35,547 nucleotides of DNA, taken from the NCBI GenBank assembly GCA_017460805.1, contig JAFUAF010000042.1, positions 1 through 35,547 on the forward strand. Reading direction: 5' to 3'. A model generated the notes under the pieces. The model had not been told where the DNA came from, made no database searches, and was given only the letters and a program-made list of their open reading frames with translations. Of this stretch, positions 29,230 through 35,547 are shown one piece after another. The translations under genes and the position numbers were made by a program. Position 1 is the stretch's first letter; every line of letters starts with the position of its first letter. Source of the DNA: Bacillota bacterium. GTDB lineage: Bacteria > Bacillota > Clostridia > Lachnospirales > CAG-274.

Positions 29230-30998
29230 TGGGATTGTTTCAACAGGCGGTAAAGACCTATGATGTATTGAGAAAAACAAAAGACAGAAATGATTCTGAA
29301 CCTCTTGCGCCAATAGGTCATATTATTGCACAGGCTAAAATTGAAATATCTATTGATAAGGAAGGGAGCTTTTTAACGGCAAATCTCGCCGAAAAAAAGA
29401 TAGTGATTCCTGTAACAGAAGCCTCATCGGGAAGAACCAGTGCGCCTGCTCCGCACCCGTTTTACGAGAGTATATCGTATTTGTCGGGTAAAGATGAAAA
29501 AAAGTTTTCTTTGTATACGGAACAGCTGCAAAAGTGGGCGGAATCCGAATATACCGATGAACAAATAAATGCTGTTTTGAAATATGTACAGAAAAAAAGC
29601 ATAGTAAATGACTTGAATGAGGCAGGTTTGCTCAAATCAGATGAAAAAGGAAATATAAAAAACGAAAAAGATTTGATTTACTGGAACGTAGTTGGTCTTG
29701 AAAATAACACAAACAGATCATTGCAGGAAAAATATGAACAATACTATCTTCATCAAAAAGCCGATCGTGATACAACCGTTTGCTATATCACCGGTGAAAA
29801 AACGCCTGCCGCACAACAGCATTTGAAAGGTGTGGTTTCTTTTAATGGTAATGCAAAGATAATATCGGCTAACGATACATCAAATTTTACTTACAGAGGA
29901 AGATTTGCAAACAGCGAACAAGCGGTATCGGTCGGATATATTGCATCCCAAAAAGCACATAACGCCTTAAAGTGGCTGGCGGCTAACGAGGGTGTGACTT
30001 TTGGCAAGCGAACATTTATTTGTTGGAATCCCAACGGCAAGATAATACCCGTTTCGCCTTTTCGTCGGTTCAGACCGCAAAAAGAGAATTCTCAAGAAGA
30101 AAAATATGAGCGAGAATACTACAAAAAGGAACTCATTGCTCTTCTGGAAAAATGCAAAAAAGACCTTGGCGATAATGAAGATGTAGTCATTGTTTCATTT
30201 GAAGCGGCAACAAACGGCAGATTATCAGTCAATTATTATAACGAATTGAAAGCATCCGATTATCTTGAAAGGCTTGAATATTGGGATGAGACTTGCTGTT
30301 GGTATGACAACAGATGGGGTACAAAATCACCTGATTTATATAATATTATCAAATATGCTTTTGGATATCAGCGAGGAAATGATGATAATTCCAAAGTTGA
30401 AGTTGATGCAGATATAGTCGGTCAGCATATGCAAAGACTTATAAATTGCAGAGTAGACAAAGGTCGTATTCCGTCGGATATAAAAAACAATTTAGTCAAT
30501 AAGGCAGAAAGACTGCTGCTGTATAACAAGAAAAACAAAGACAGTCTTTTGTTTACTGCCTGTGCGGTCATCAGAAAATATAAAATCGACTACGAAAAGG
30601 AGGAATATCAAATGGCATTGGAAACAGAAAAAAAGGACAGAAGTTATCAATACGGAAGATTGCTTGCGGTGCTCGAAAAAATCGAAAAAGACACTTATGA
30701 CAGTGAAAAAGACAGGACGACCAATGCAATGCGTATGCAGTCGGTATTTGTAAAGCGCCCTGCCTATGCGGCAAGAATAATTACAGAGCAGTTAAAGAAT
30801 GCGTATTATCCCAAACTTACACCCGCCGCACGCACATATTACGACAAACTTATCGGTCAGATAATGGAAATCATTTCGGAATTCGGTGACGAGGAATTTA
30901 ACAAGCCCTTGACCGAAACTTATTTATTGGGTTATTATTTACAGCAAAATGCTTTATACAAAAAGAACAACAAAGATGAAGAAAGAGAGGAGAATTAA
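29229..30998 (+). CDS. cas8c: Cas8c large subunit of type I-C Cascade
   Basis: 589 aa. Csd1/Cas8c start GLFQQAVKTYDVLRK, then PIGHIIAQAKIEISIDKEGS (close to the family's LAPI.H...A.IEI.ID..G.F) and TSAPAPHPFYESISYLSG. Other conserved blocks are CYITGEKTPAAQQHLKGVVS, AQKAHNALKWL-like KAHNALKWLAANEG, and CWNPNGKIIPVSP. It recognises the PAM and recruits Cas3. Its last 128 residues are also made as a separate protein, Cas11c, from an internal start. One nucleotide overlaps cas5c; cas7c begins 2 nt after its stop. Confidence 0.96.
   Translation: MGLFQQAVKTYDVLRKTKDRNDSEPLAPIGHIIAQAKIEISIDKEGSFLTANLAEKKIVIPVTEASSGRTSAPAPHPFYESISYLSGKDEKKFSLYTEQLQKWAESEYTDEQINAVLKYVQKKSIVNDLNEAGLLKSDEKGNIKNEKDLIYWNVVGLENNTNRSLQEKYEQYYLHQKADRDTTVCYITGEKTPAAQQHLKGVVSFNGNAKIISANDTSNFTYRGRFANSEQAVSVGYIASQKAHNALKWLAANEGVTFGKRTFICWNPNGKIIPVSPFRRFRPQKENSQEEKYEREYYKKELIALLEKCKKDLGDNEDVVIVSFEAATNGRLSVNYYNELKASDYLERLEYWDETCCWYDNRWGTKSPDLYNIIKYAFGYQRGNDDNSKVEVDADIVGQHMQRLINCRVDKGRIPSDIKNNLVNKAERLLLYNKKNKDSLLFTACAVIRKYKIDYEKEEYQMALETEKKDRSYQYGRLLAVLEKIEKDTYDSEKDRTTNAMRMQSVFVKRPAYAARIITEQLKNAYYPKLTPAARTYYDKLIGQIMEIISEFGDEEFNKPLTETYLLGYYLQQNALYKKNNKDEEREEN
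30612..30998 (+). CDS. cas11c: Cas11c small subunit, internal start within cas8c
   Basis: 128 aa. In-frame ATG at 30612 (codon 462 of cas8c) is preceded by AAGGAGG (30597-30603) with 8-nt spacing, as strong as any ribosome-binding site in the locus and unexpected inside a gene. The product begins MALETEKKDRSYQYGRLLAV and is all-helical, ending ETYLLGYYLQQNALY and a charged tail. Independent translation of the small subunit from the end of cas8 is established for type I-C and related systems. This subunit lines the Cascade belly and stabilises the R-loop. Confidence 0.85.
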   Translation: MALETEKKDRSYQYGRLLAVLEKIEKDTYDSEKDRTTNAMRMQSVFVKRPAYAARIITEQLKNAYYPKLTPAARTYYDKLIGQIMEIISEFGDEEFNKPLTETYLLGYYLQQNALYKKNNKDEEREEN

Positions 30999-31000
30999 TT

Positions 31001-31843
31001 ATGGGAGAATTTAAAAACAAGGTAGATTTTGTAGTTTTGGTATCGGTAACAAATGCTAATTCAAACGGCGATCCTTTAAACGGAAACCGCCCGAGAACAG
31101 ATTACAACGGATTTGGTGAAATATCCGATGTTTGTATCAAAAGAAAAATACGAAACAGAATGCAGGATATGGGGCAAAACATTTTTGTGCAATCGGATGA
31201 ACGCAGTGATGACGGTGCAAAAACATTAAAAGAACGTGCCAAAGAGCTTGAAAAGATCGAAGATCAGGATGAGTTTTATGCAAAAGCCTGTGAAAACTGG
31301 ATAGATGTAAGAACATTCGGACAGGTTTTTGCATTCAAAGGCTTTGAATGCAGTTCCGTTGGTGTCAGAGGTCCTGTATCTATTCATCAGGCAGTCAGCA
31401 TTGACCCTGTTGAAGTCAATTCTATGCAGATAACAAAGAGCGTAAGCGGAGAGGATGCAAGCGGGAAAGGCTCTGATACTATGGGTATGAAGCACTTTGT
31501 TCGTTTCGGGCTTTACAAGATAAAAGGTTCTATCAACGTACAGCTTGCGGAAAAGACACATTTCACGGAAGAAGATGCGGAAGTTTTAAAAGAATGTCTC
31601 AGAACTCTTTTTGTAAACGATGCTTCGTCCGCACGTCCCGACGGCTCAATGGAAGTAGTAAAAGTTTACTGGTGGCAGCATAACTGCAAAGACGGCCGGT
31701 ATTCATCGGCAAAAATACACAGGGCTGTAAACATCGGTTTAAAAGACAGCAGCAAACTGCCCACTTGTGTAGACGACTATAATATCACACTTGATCTTTC
31801 GGATATAGACGGGTTTGCTCCGGAAGAAATAGAGGGAGTCTGA
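31001..31843 (+). CDS. cas7c: Cas7c backbone subunit
   Basis: 280 aa (Csd2). It begins KVDFVVLVSVTNANSNGDPL, NGNRPRTDYNGFGEISDVCI and KRKIRNRMQD, the family's conserved N-terminal block. VRTFGQVFAF, VGVRGPVSIHQAVSIDPV (thumb region) and MGMKHFVRFGLYKIKGSINV follow. Six or seven copies coat the crRNA spacer in Cascade. AGAGAGG lies before the ATG. Its TGA stop (31841-31843) lies at the presumed beginning of cas4. Confidence 0.97.
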   Translation: MGEFKNKVDFVVLVSVTNANSNGDPLNGNRPRTDYNGFGEISDVCIKRKIRNRMQDMGQNIFVQSDERSDDGAKTLKERAKELEKIEDQDEFYAKACENWIDVRTFGQVFAFKGFECSSVGVRGPVSIHQAVSIDPVEVNSMQITKSVSGEDASGKGSDTMGMKHFVRFGLYKIKGSINVQLAEKTHFTEEDAEVLKECLRTLFVNDASSARPDGSMEVVKVYWWQHNCKDGRYSSAKIHRAVNIGLKDSSKLPTCVDDYNITLDLSDIDGFAPEEIEGV

Positions 31844-31881
31844 AAAAGACAGCAGTAAACAATAACGAAGACGATTATCTT

Positions 31882-32511
31882 ATGATGTCGGGTATACAAC
31901 ATTTTGATTTTTGCCGCAGACAATGGGCTTTAATACATATTGAGCAGCAATGGGCGGATAACTTTTTTACGGCATCGGGGCAAATAGAACACCAAGTTTG
32001 TCACGATGATACCTTTATAGAGAAAAGAAATGACCGTATCATAATGCGCGGTATGAAAGCAGTATCCCATCAACTGCAAATGACAGGCATTTGTGATGTG
32101 GTAGAATTTCAGTCTGATGAAAACGGAATACCCCTTAATAAGTACAGCGGTAACTGGCAGCCTGTTCCTATAGAATACAAACACGGCATATCAAAAACTA
32201 TAGATGCCGACAGACTTCAGCTTTGCGCACAGGCTATTGCATTGGAGGAAATGCTTGTTTGCGATATTGAATATGGTTATTTGTACTATAAATCCTCAAA
32301 CAAAAGGGAAAAGGTTTATTTTACACAAGAACTTCGCAAAAAGGTATTTGATTATGCCAAAGAAATGAAGAATTACTTTGACAGAGGCTGGACACCTAAA
32401 GTTAAGGTGACTGCAAAATGTAAAAGCTGTTCGCTGAATGAAATTTGTGTACCAAAACTTTGCGGCAAAAAAAGTGCAGTTACTTATATAAAAGACTTTC
32501 TTGGGGAGTGA
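31882..32511 (+). CDS. cas4: Cas4 adaptation nuclease (start uncertain)
   Basis: 209 aa from ATG 31882. Landmarks: SGIQHFDFCRRQWALIHIEQ (first cluster Cys), ICDVVEFQ (metal Asp), PIEYKHG (Glu-x-Lys of the RecB nuclease motif), QLCAQAIALEEM, and the C-terminal CKSCSLNEIC cluster. Cas4 trims prespacers and selects PAM-flanked ones with Cas1-Cas2. The same frame is open upstream to the cas7c stop region and adds LKKTAVNNNEDDYL, resembling the usual Cas4 N-terminus. However, the only candidate start there is CTG at 31840. No good ribosome-binding site precedes ATG 31882. Confidence 0.93.
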   Translation: MMSGIQHFDFCRRQWALIHIEQQWADNFFTASGQIEHQVCHDDTFIEKRNDRIIMRGMKAVSHQLQMTGICDVVEFQSDENGIPLNKYSGNWQPVPIEYKHGISKTIDADRLQLCAQAIALEEMLVCDIEYGYLYYKSSNKREKVYFTQELRKKVFDYAKEMKNYFDRGWTPKVKVTAKCKSCSLNEICVPKLCGKKSAVTYIKDFLGE

Positions 32512-32516
32512 TAAAA

Positions 32517-33548
32517 ATGAGACATCTTTTAAACACGTTGTATGTATTATCACCCGAAAACAGCCTTACATTAGATAACGAAAACGTTGTTGTCAGCAGA
32601 GGCAGCCATGAACTTGCAAAGTTTCCCCTGCACACGCTTGAATCAATATACAGTTTCACATATGCAGGGGCAACACCCGCCCTGATGGGCGAATGTGCCG
32701 AAAGAGGAATAAATCTTGTGTTTTATTCACCGTTTGGGAAATTTTTGGCAAGGGCAACAGGCAAAGAACGAGGAAACGTACTTTTGCGAATGGAGCAATT
32801 CAGGATAGCAGACAGCAAAGAAAAAAGCTGTGACTACGGAAGAAATTTTATTGCAGGTAAAGTATTCAACGCCAAATGGGTGCTTGAAAGAGCGACAAGA
32901 GATCATCCGGAAAGAGTGCCCGTTAACAAGATAAAAAATATATCGTTAATGCTGTCAGACTGCATAAAAGATATAAGAAAATGCTGCGATCTTAACGAAC
33001 TTCAAGGCTTGGAGGGCAAGGCGGCACAACTGTATTTTGATTGCTTTGACTATCTTATTTTAAGGCAAAAAGAAGATTTTTTCTTTAAAACACGCAGCCG
33101 CCGTCCGCCTACGGATATGGTCAATGCATTGCTGTCATTCACATATTCGATATTGACAAGGGATTGTGAAGCCGCATTGGAAGGGGTCGGATTGGATCCA
33201 TACATTGGGTTTGTCCATCGTCAACGTCCGGGAAGGTGCAGCCTTGCCCTTGATTTGGTGGAAGAATTGAGAGCAAGCTATGCGGATAGATTTGTGGTGT
33301 TTTGTATAAACCAAAATATACTTCATAAAGATGACTTCACAAAACAGGAAAGCGGTGCCGTTATTTTAAATGATAACGGACGGAAAAAGTATTTTACCGA
33401 ATGGCAAAAAAGAAAAAGCGAAAGTTTGACCCACCCTTTCCTGAAAGAAAAAATCTGCCGGGGGCTTGTTCCTCATGTTCAGGCGCTTTTGCTGGCAAGA
33501 ACCATACGGGGCGATTTGGATGAATATCCGCCTTTTTTCTGGAAGTAG
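32517..33548 (+). CDS. cas1: Cas1 integrase, type I-C
   Basis: 343 aa from ATG 32517, with GGGGAGTG upstream; an in-frame ATG at 32445 lies inside cas4. Begins MRHLLNTLYVLSPENSLTLD. Catalytic metal ligands are in the expected places: Glu in LNELQGLEGKAAQLYF, His in YIGFVHRQRPGR, and acidic residues in SLALDLVEELRASYADR. The LLSFTYSILTRDCEAALEGV helix precedes the His motif. It inserts new spacers at the leader end of the array together with Cas2 and Cas4. It begins 5 nt after cas4. Confidence 0.97.
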   Translation: MRHLLNTLYVLSPENSLTLDNENVVVSRGSHELAKFPLHTLESIYSFTYAGATPALMGECAERGINLVFYSPFGKFLARATGKERGNVLLRMEQFRIADSKEKSCDYGRNFIAGKVFNAKWVLERATRDHPERVPVNKIKNISLMLSDCIKDIRKCCDLNELQGLEGKAAQLYFDCFDYLILRQKEDFFFKTRSRRPPTDMVNALLSFTYSILTRDCEAALEGVGLDPYIGFVHRQRPGRCSLALDLVEELRASYADRFVVFCINQNILHKDDFTKQESGAVILNDNGRKKYFTEWQKRKSESLTHPFLKEKICRGLVPHVQALLLARTIRGDLDEYPPFFWK

Positions 33549-33556
33549 GTGGTATT

Positions 33557-33847
33557 ATGCTTATATTGATAACTTATGATGTTAATACCGAAACAAAAGA
33601 GGGACGCAAACGTTTGCGCCAAGTTGCAAAAACTTGTGTAAAGTATGGACAAAGGGTACAAAATTCTGTATTTGAATGTTTGCTTGATGAAGCAAAATAT
33701 GTTACGGTAAAAGCCGAATTGCAAAATATCATTGACGAAAAATCGGATAGTTTAAGGTTTTATAGATTGGGTAATCAATATAAAGATCGTACCGAGCATT
33801 TTGGTAATAAACCCGATTTTCCACAGGATGATATATTGCTGCTGTAG
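33557..33847 (+). CDS. cas2: Cas2, structural partner of Cas1
   Basis: 96 aa. Ferredoxin-like fold starting MLILITYDVNTETKEGRKRL with the conserved Asp of YDV, RQVAKTCVKYGQRVQNSVFE and CLLDEAKYVTVKAELQNIID, ending with a short beta-strand, FPQDDILLL. It bridges two Cas1 dimers during spacer integration. It begins 8 nt after cas1 and is the last cas gene. Confidence 0.97.
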   Translation: MLILITYDVNTETKEGRKRLRQVAKTCVKYGQRVQNSVFECLLDEAKYVTVKAELQNIIDEKSDSLRFYRLGNQYKDRTEHFGNKPDFPQDDILLL

Positions 33848-34007
33848 TGCGATAAGGTTATACACATTATTTTATAATGACCTTCGCACCTTGATTATTA
33901 AGTATTTTTAAAAAATACTATTTATAATATTTTTTTGTTTGAATGTTTTTGTGCAATATGGTAGAAATATGGGTACTTTTTTTATAGAACTATTGTACCA
34001 TATTGCT
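33848..34007 (+). promoter_or_regulatory. CRISPR leader with inverted repeats
   Basis: 160 bp, strongly A/T-rich, with TATAAT-like boxes (around 33872 and 33923). A perfect 9-bp palindromic hairpin AGTATTTTT/AAAAATACT (33901-33919) may end cas transcription. A perfect 11-bp inverted repeat, GCAATATGGTA (33953-33963) and TACCATATTGC (33996-34006), has its right arm 1 nt from the first repeat. This is the expected place for Cas1-Cas2 leader-recognition signals and for the array promoter. Confidence 0.75.
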
Positions 34008-34040
34008 GTCTCTCCCCACTCGGGGAGAGTGGATTGAAAT

Positions 34041-34073
34041 TATATGGATTGGAGGAAACCAAAATGACACTTG
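34041..34073 (+). repeat. Spacer 1, identical to spacer 12
   Basis: This 33-nt spacer (TATATGGATTGGAGG then AAACCAAAATGACACTTG) is repeated exactly at 34781-34813. It contains GGAGG 8 nt before ATG, so the source sequence may be the translation start of a phage or plasmid gene. Confidence 0.95.
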
Positions 34074-34780
34074 GTCTCTCCCCACTCGGGGAGAGTGGAT
34101 TGAAATAAACTCCGTTGTTGCCTCGCCTACATTGTAGCTGTCTCTCCCCACTCGGGGAGAGTGGATTGAAATCAAGCGAAAATGACCGACGCGGCACATT
34201 ATATGTGGTCTCTCCCCACTCGGGGAGAGTGGATTGAAATGCCCAAGCATAACAAGATGTTCCGCTGTCATTGGTCTCTCCCCACTCGGGGAGAGTGGAT
34301 TGAAATATATCCTGCCGAGTTTACAATAAAAGGCAAACCGCGTCTCTCCCCACTCGGGGAGAGTGGATTGAAATTTCTAAAAGAAACAAGTTCGCCCGAT
34401 ATGCTTTTCGTCTCTCCCCACTCGGGGAGAGTGGATTGAAATACTCGGTATCTTTTTTAAGTACAAGTATAGTATATGTCTCTCCCCACTCGGGGAGAGT
34501 GGATTGAAATCGTTGGGCTTGATACTGTAATCTTGCAAATTGTGTCTCTCCCCACTCGGGGAGAGTGGATTGAAATCAAAAACTGCAACTCATATAAAAG
34601 CCTCCTTATTGTCTCTCCCCACTCGGGGAGAGTGGATTGAAATACTTGTTACTCCAAGCGACAAGCCCATTACATCACGTCTCTCCCCACTCGGGGAGAG
34701 TGGATTGAAATAAAAATGAAATCGAGCAATACCATTGGTTGGAGGACGTCTCTCCCCACTCGGGGAGAGTGGATTGAAAT

Positions 34781-34813
34781 TATATGGATTGGAGGAAACC
34801 AAAATGACACTTG
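34781..34813 (+). repeat. Spacer 12, identical to spacer 1
   Basis: Exact copy of 34041-34073. The neighbouring spacers (11 and 13) do not match spacer 2, so only one spacer-repeat unit is shared, not a longer block. Confidence 0.95.
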
Positions 34814-35547
34814 GTCTCTCCCCACTCGGGGAGAGTGGATTGAAATTCGAAAAGGAAAAGGACATAACCGAAAGAGAAAAGTCTCTCCCCACTCGGGGAG
34901 AGTGGATTGAAATGTAGTAGTCACCTATATCTGCAACATCGGGAGTTTGTCTCTCCCCACTCGGGGAGAGTGGATTGAAATTCATAAAGCACCTTGATAT
35001 ATATTATCTTGTCAAGTCTCTCCCCACTCGGGGAGAGTGGATTGAAATTCTTGTCCGCCTCAATGCCAAGCAGATATATTATGTCTCTCCCCACTCGGGG
35101 AGAGTGGATTGAAATTACCGTTAGGGTATAGGTCTTTGTCGCCTTAGCTGTCTCTCCCCACTCGGGGAGAGTGGATTGAAATAATATCCTTTTTCATCGT
35201 TTCCTCCTATGCAGGGCGAGTCTCTCCCCACTCGGGGAGAGTGGATTGAAATGTCCGCGCGAAGGGAAAAGCCATGTACCGCTTACGTCTCTCCCCACTC
35301 GGGGAGAGTGGATTGAAATATACAATCTGTGCCGGAATGTTTTTGGCATATAAAGTCTCTCCCCACTCGGGGAGAGTGGATTGAAATTGAAAATATGGGT
35401 TATAATATAGAAAACAAAAAGTCTCTCCCCACTCGGGGAGAGTGGATTGAAATTTGACACACCTTGTTAAAAATGGTCTAATAATTAAGTCTCTCCCCAC
35501 TCGGGGAGAGTGGATTGAAATACTCCTTTCCGCTTTGTTTGCCAACA

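Larger units (their letters stand above)
34008..35547 (+). CRISPR. Type I-C CRISPR array, 23 repeats, open at the right edge
   Basis: 33-bp repeats, GTCTCTCCCCACTCGGGG then AGAGTGGATTGAAAT, appear 23 times (first 34008-34040, last 35489-35521) with no mismatch that I found. CTCTCCCC and GGGGAGAG form the Cas5c-cleaved hairpin and ATTGAAAT is the type I-C 3' end. The 22 complete spacers are 33-37 nt; the 23rd is cut by the window after 26 nt, so the array continues. The leader is on the left, so the spacers nearest 34041 are newest. Spacers 1 and 12 are identical. All repeats read on the plus strand, the same direction as the cas genes. Confidence 0.99.

Noticed and set aside
33982-35545. Open frames across the CRISPR array with repeating SIHSPRVGRD or NPLSPSGER peptides
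   Set aside because: They are translations of the 33-bp repeats, not genes.
34008-35547. Self-targeting spacers against this window
   Set aside because: By eye, no spacer matched any non-array sequence here; a computed search of the full genome would be needed to exclude it elsewhere.

Overview
The window looks like chromosomal DNA of an anaerobic, moderately low-GC Clostridia member, most likely Ruminococcus or a close Oscillospiraceae relative. Signs of this are dockerin modules on secreted proteins, a CotH/DUF4956/VTC cluster, consensus TTGACA-N17-TATAAT promoters with strong purine Shine-Dalgarno sites, and a Firmicutes-type I-C CRISPR-Cas locus. This is inferred from gene content only; there is no rRNA or other taxonomic marker.

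Layout. 1-135 is the tail of a probable serine recombinase. 258-9216 is almost entirely minus-strand: a CotH/DUF4956/VTC surface module, a GGDEF remnant (plus strand), ExoIII with a rhodanese protein, a serpin-cupin-histidine kinase operon, and two small overlapping genes. 9370-14274 is bounded by two inverted copies of a 0.1 kb structured repeat. It holds a vWA lipoprotein, a Gfo/Idh/MocA tail, a DUF3592-like membrane protein, a wrecked dockerin-protease gene and a dockerin GH88/105-type hydrolase. 14536-16340 has an SCP2-like protein with a histone-like basic tail, a MITE-like insertion, a DUF3089 hydrolase and a 34-codon exonuclease remnant. 16532-19992 is a redox and ADP-ribosylation locus: NAD(P)H-binding protein, Rrf2 regulator, FMN-type domain fused to a ferredoxin, zinc macrodomain and class M sirtuin. 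20063-20334 is a hairpin-rich non-coding element. 20376-24373 is a LysR gene divergent from an operon encoding a small protein, a Cys-type alpha/beta hydrolase, a lipoprotein aldo/keto reductase with a dockerin, and a flavodoxin-like protein. 24398-25941 holds two decayed genes (one with a 14-bp frame-shifting repeat), an acetyltransferase and a PNPOx-like protein. 26165-35547 is a complete type I-C system (cas3-cas5c-cas8c/cas11c-cas7c-cas4-cas1-cas2), a leader, and an array of 23 identical repeats running off the window.

The most distinctive pieces are the macrodomain-SirTM operon, which lacks the GcvH-L and lipoate-ligase partners known from pathogens and has an FMN/ferredoxin fusion instead; the structured element at 20063-20334; the serpin linked to an orphan sensor kinase; the in-frame internal start for Cas11c; and the exact duplication of spacer 1 as spacer 12. 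I did not find a wholly unknown multi-gene system that I could defend. The sirtuin operon variant and the structured element are the best candidates.
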